A program made the translations under genes and the position numbers. A stretch of 8,475 nucleotides of DNA from an uncultured Mycoplasmataceae bacterium (GTDB taxonomy: Bacteria > Bacillota_I > Bacilli_A > Mycoplasmatales > Mycoplasmoidaceae): positions 1 to 8,475 of the forward strand of contig CASEPW010000053.1 in NCBI GenBank assembly GCA_949289925.1, written 5' to 3'. Shown here one piece after another: positions 6,819 to 8,475 of this stretch. The notes under the pieces are model-generated. The model saw only the letters and a program-made list of their open reading frames with translations. It did no database searches and had not been told where the DNA came from. Each line of letters starts with the position of its first letter. Position 1 is the first letter of the stretch.

Positions 6819-8406
6819 AATTATTGGAAATTTGTATAAAAAATTATTATCAAATAATTATTCTCATGAGGATATAAGAGCCTTATTATTTTGTTATAAT
6901 GATTTTTATTCTTTTTCCAATTTTATTTTTTATTTATTTAAAATTGGAAAAAACAACGATAATTCATTGCAACATTCAATGTGTAATTCTATAATTTCAT
7001 ACTTAGAATACTTAGTAACTACTAATTTTATAAATGATTATGATTTAGATATTTTAAAGAAGAATTCAATTTATCATCCAATTGAAATAAATGCTTTAAG
7101 ATCAAATATTAGATTAATAAATATTAATGATAGTAAATTTGATATTTATAAAAACGCAATTTTTCTATACGATATATTACCACTAAACATTGAAGTTCAT
7201 ATTTTTATAAATAATGAATATTTTGGTATATATAAAACAATAAAACATATAAATTATTTTATTAAAGATATTCAAACATATGCAACATTAGTTTTTGATG
7301 TATCATCACAAACAGAATATCATTGAGTTGAAATTAATAATTTTATAATATCAAAATATTGAGAATCATTAAATTTATTAAAGAATAATTTAATTTCATT
7401 ATTAAATAAAAACAAAATAACAGATAATTCAATTTATGATAATTTATATAATTCAACTAACCATTTTTCTTGTATTAATTACATGATTGGATTTTTAATG
7501 TGAACTAATTATGAAGGTTTATATAAAGATTTTTATCTTCAATATAAAGATTATTTGTTAAATTATAAATTCAACATAAATTTATTATTTGATTCAATTT
7601 CTTTAATTTCAAGTATAGAATTATCACTATTAACAAATGGATATGAAATTATGATGGGTAATAATGTCCAAGTTGATTATATGAATAATGTTTTTTTATC
7701 ATTGGATAACATAGTATTAAATGATAAAAATCAATTAATATTAAAATTTTTTAATAATGATAATAAAAAATATTTTGATTCAACAATCAACAAATTAATT
7801 TTAAATTCTAATGAAAATAATAACAAAATATATGTTTTTGTAAAAAAGAAAAATAATATGTTTTTATTCAACGGAGTATATAAAGCTTCAGGAATAAAAT
7901 TCAACAATGATAATTATCCATACTTTAAATTAACTAAGACTATTCCAGAAATAAAGTTTGATGATATAAATGAAATTTCAAATGAATATTTAAATATCTT
8001 TTATAAAAAAATGTCAAAGCATCAAGATTTTAATAAGTTTTCAGATCAAACATCACCAATTACAACAAGAAAAATCGATATTTCAAATGATAAAATGAAT
8101 TCACTACTTTATAAATATAATTGAGTTATTAATAAATTTATTAGTACATTTGATTATAATTATGCAGTTGCATATCAAAAATTTGAAACAAAAATGTTAT
8201 TGGATATTTCTAATGTATTAAATAAGAAATACACATACATATTTGAAAATAAAATAGTTAAGAATTGAGCGTTATGTGCTGACATTTATAATAATACTAA
8301 TAATAAAGAATTACTTGAAATAAGCTATTATGATTCAAAACTTTCAATTAGTGAACAAAATGAAATATTAAAAAAAACATTAAATAAGGTGTTATTGGAA
8401 AGATAA
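6805..8406 (+). CDS. Unknown 533-residue protein
   Basis: I do not recognise this protein. The frame runs through five TGA Trp codons (the first is W174) to TAA and overlaps the preceding gene by 14 bp, with no Shine-Dalgarno sequence of its own, so re-initiation or coupling is likely. It is rich in N, I, Y, F and K. Residues 1-250 look mostly helical, with a strand-rich part around 95-170. Residues about 281-380 are strand-rich. The segment KIYVFVKKKNNMFLFNGVYK (341-360) followed by a PYFKL strand is loosely like the C-terminal DUF3427 / sulfur-binding-type domain of some helicases and restriction enzymes, a weak resemblance only. Residues 385-533 look helical. No signal peptide or clear membrane segment is seen. 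Position after rnhC allows, but does not show, a nucleic-acid role. Confidence 0.8.
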
Positions 8407-8475
8407 AATTTAACAGTTTTTATAACTACATTTTATATTTAATCATAAAAAATTAATTTGTCTAATAATTAAACT
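8407..8475. other. Non-coding tail of the window, nothing recognised
   Basis: This 69-bp AT-rich stretch follows the last stop codon. Only tiny dyads are visible (AGTT/AACT at 8415-8427, TTAATT/AATTAA at 8453-8472), too weak to call a terminator. Confidence 0.4.

Noticed and set aside
6805..8406. Several fragmented genes instead of one 533-residue gene
   Set aside because: All interruptions are TGA in one frame and fit Trp; no frameshift is needed.
8407..8475. Terminator after the last gene
   Set aside because: Only 4-6 bp AT dyads without a T-tract are visible, expected by chance in such AT-rich DNA.

Overview
The window comes from a very AT-rich mollicute that reads TGA as tryptophan (genetic code 4). 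Six of the eight genes would break at TGA under the standard code. Read as Trp, each continues in frame to a proper end, and I count 23 TGA against 1 TGG Trp codons. Every gene ends in TAA. A protein with four EAGR-box-like aromatic repeats, a motif known from mycoplasma terminal-organelle (adhesion and gliding) proteins, suggests a mycoplasma with a polar attachment structure. The extreme AT content would suit the M. penetrans / M. iowae / M. muris cluster better than M. pneumoniae itself, but the species call is an inference.

Layout. Region 1 (94-3650, minus strand) runs, in transcription order, through a stand-alone YtpR-type tRNA-binding protein, a DEAD-box RNA helicase (start overlapping the YtpR stop as TAATG), and a 549-residue protein with a new-looking N-terminal domain, a long charged helix and four EAGR-like repeats. 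Region 2 (3735-4613, plus) is a DegV-family fatty-acid-binding protein, divergent from region 1. Region 3 (4610-5449, minus) is a protein with two membrane segments, convergent with DegV; their stop codons share the TTAA at 4610-4613. Region 4 (5471-8406, plus) is RNase HIII followed by two overlapping genes of unknown function (139 and 533 residues). RNase HIII and the membrane-protein gene are divergent with only 21 bp between start codons.

The coding density is extreme: the longest gap between genes is 84 bp, and I see no tRNA, rRNA, mobile element, CRISPR array or prophage. Five genes lack a visible Shine-Dalgarno sequence, and four of these have a -10-like element very close to the ATG, suggesting leaderless mRNAs. 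Two operon-internal genes do have Shine-Dalgarno sequences. The 533-residue gene lacks one but overlaps its upstream gene.

The points most worth a second look are the EAGR-like repeat protein coupled to an RNA helicase unit, the overlapping symmetric promoter in the 21-bp gap, a 24-bp perfect palindrome inside the membrane-protein gene, and the unknown pair following RNase HIII.
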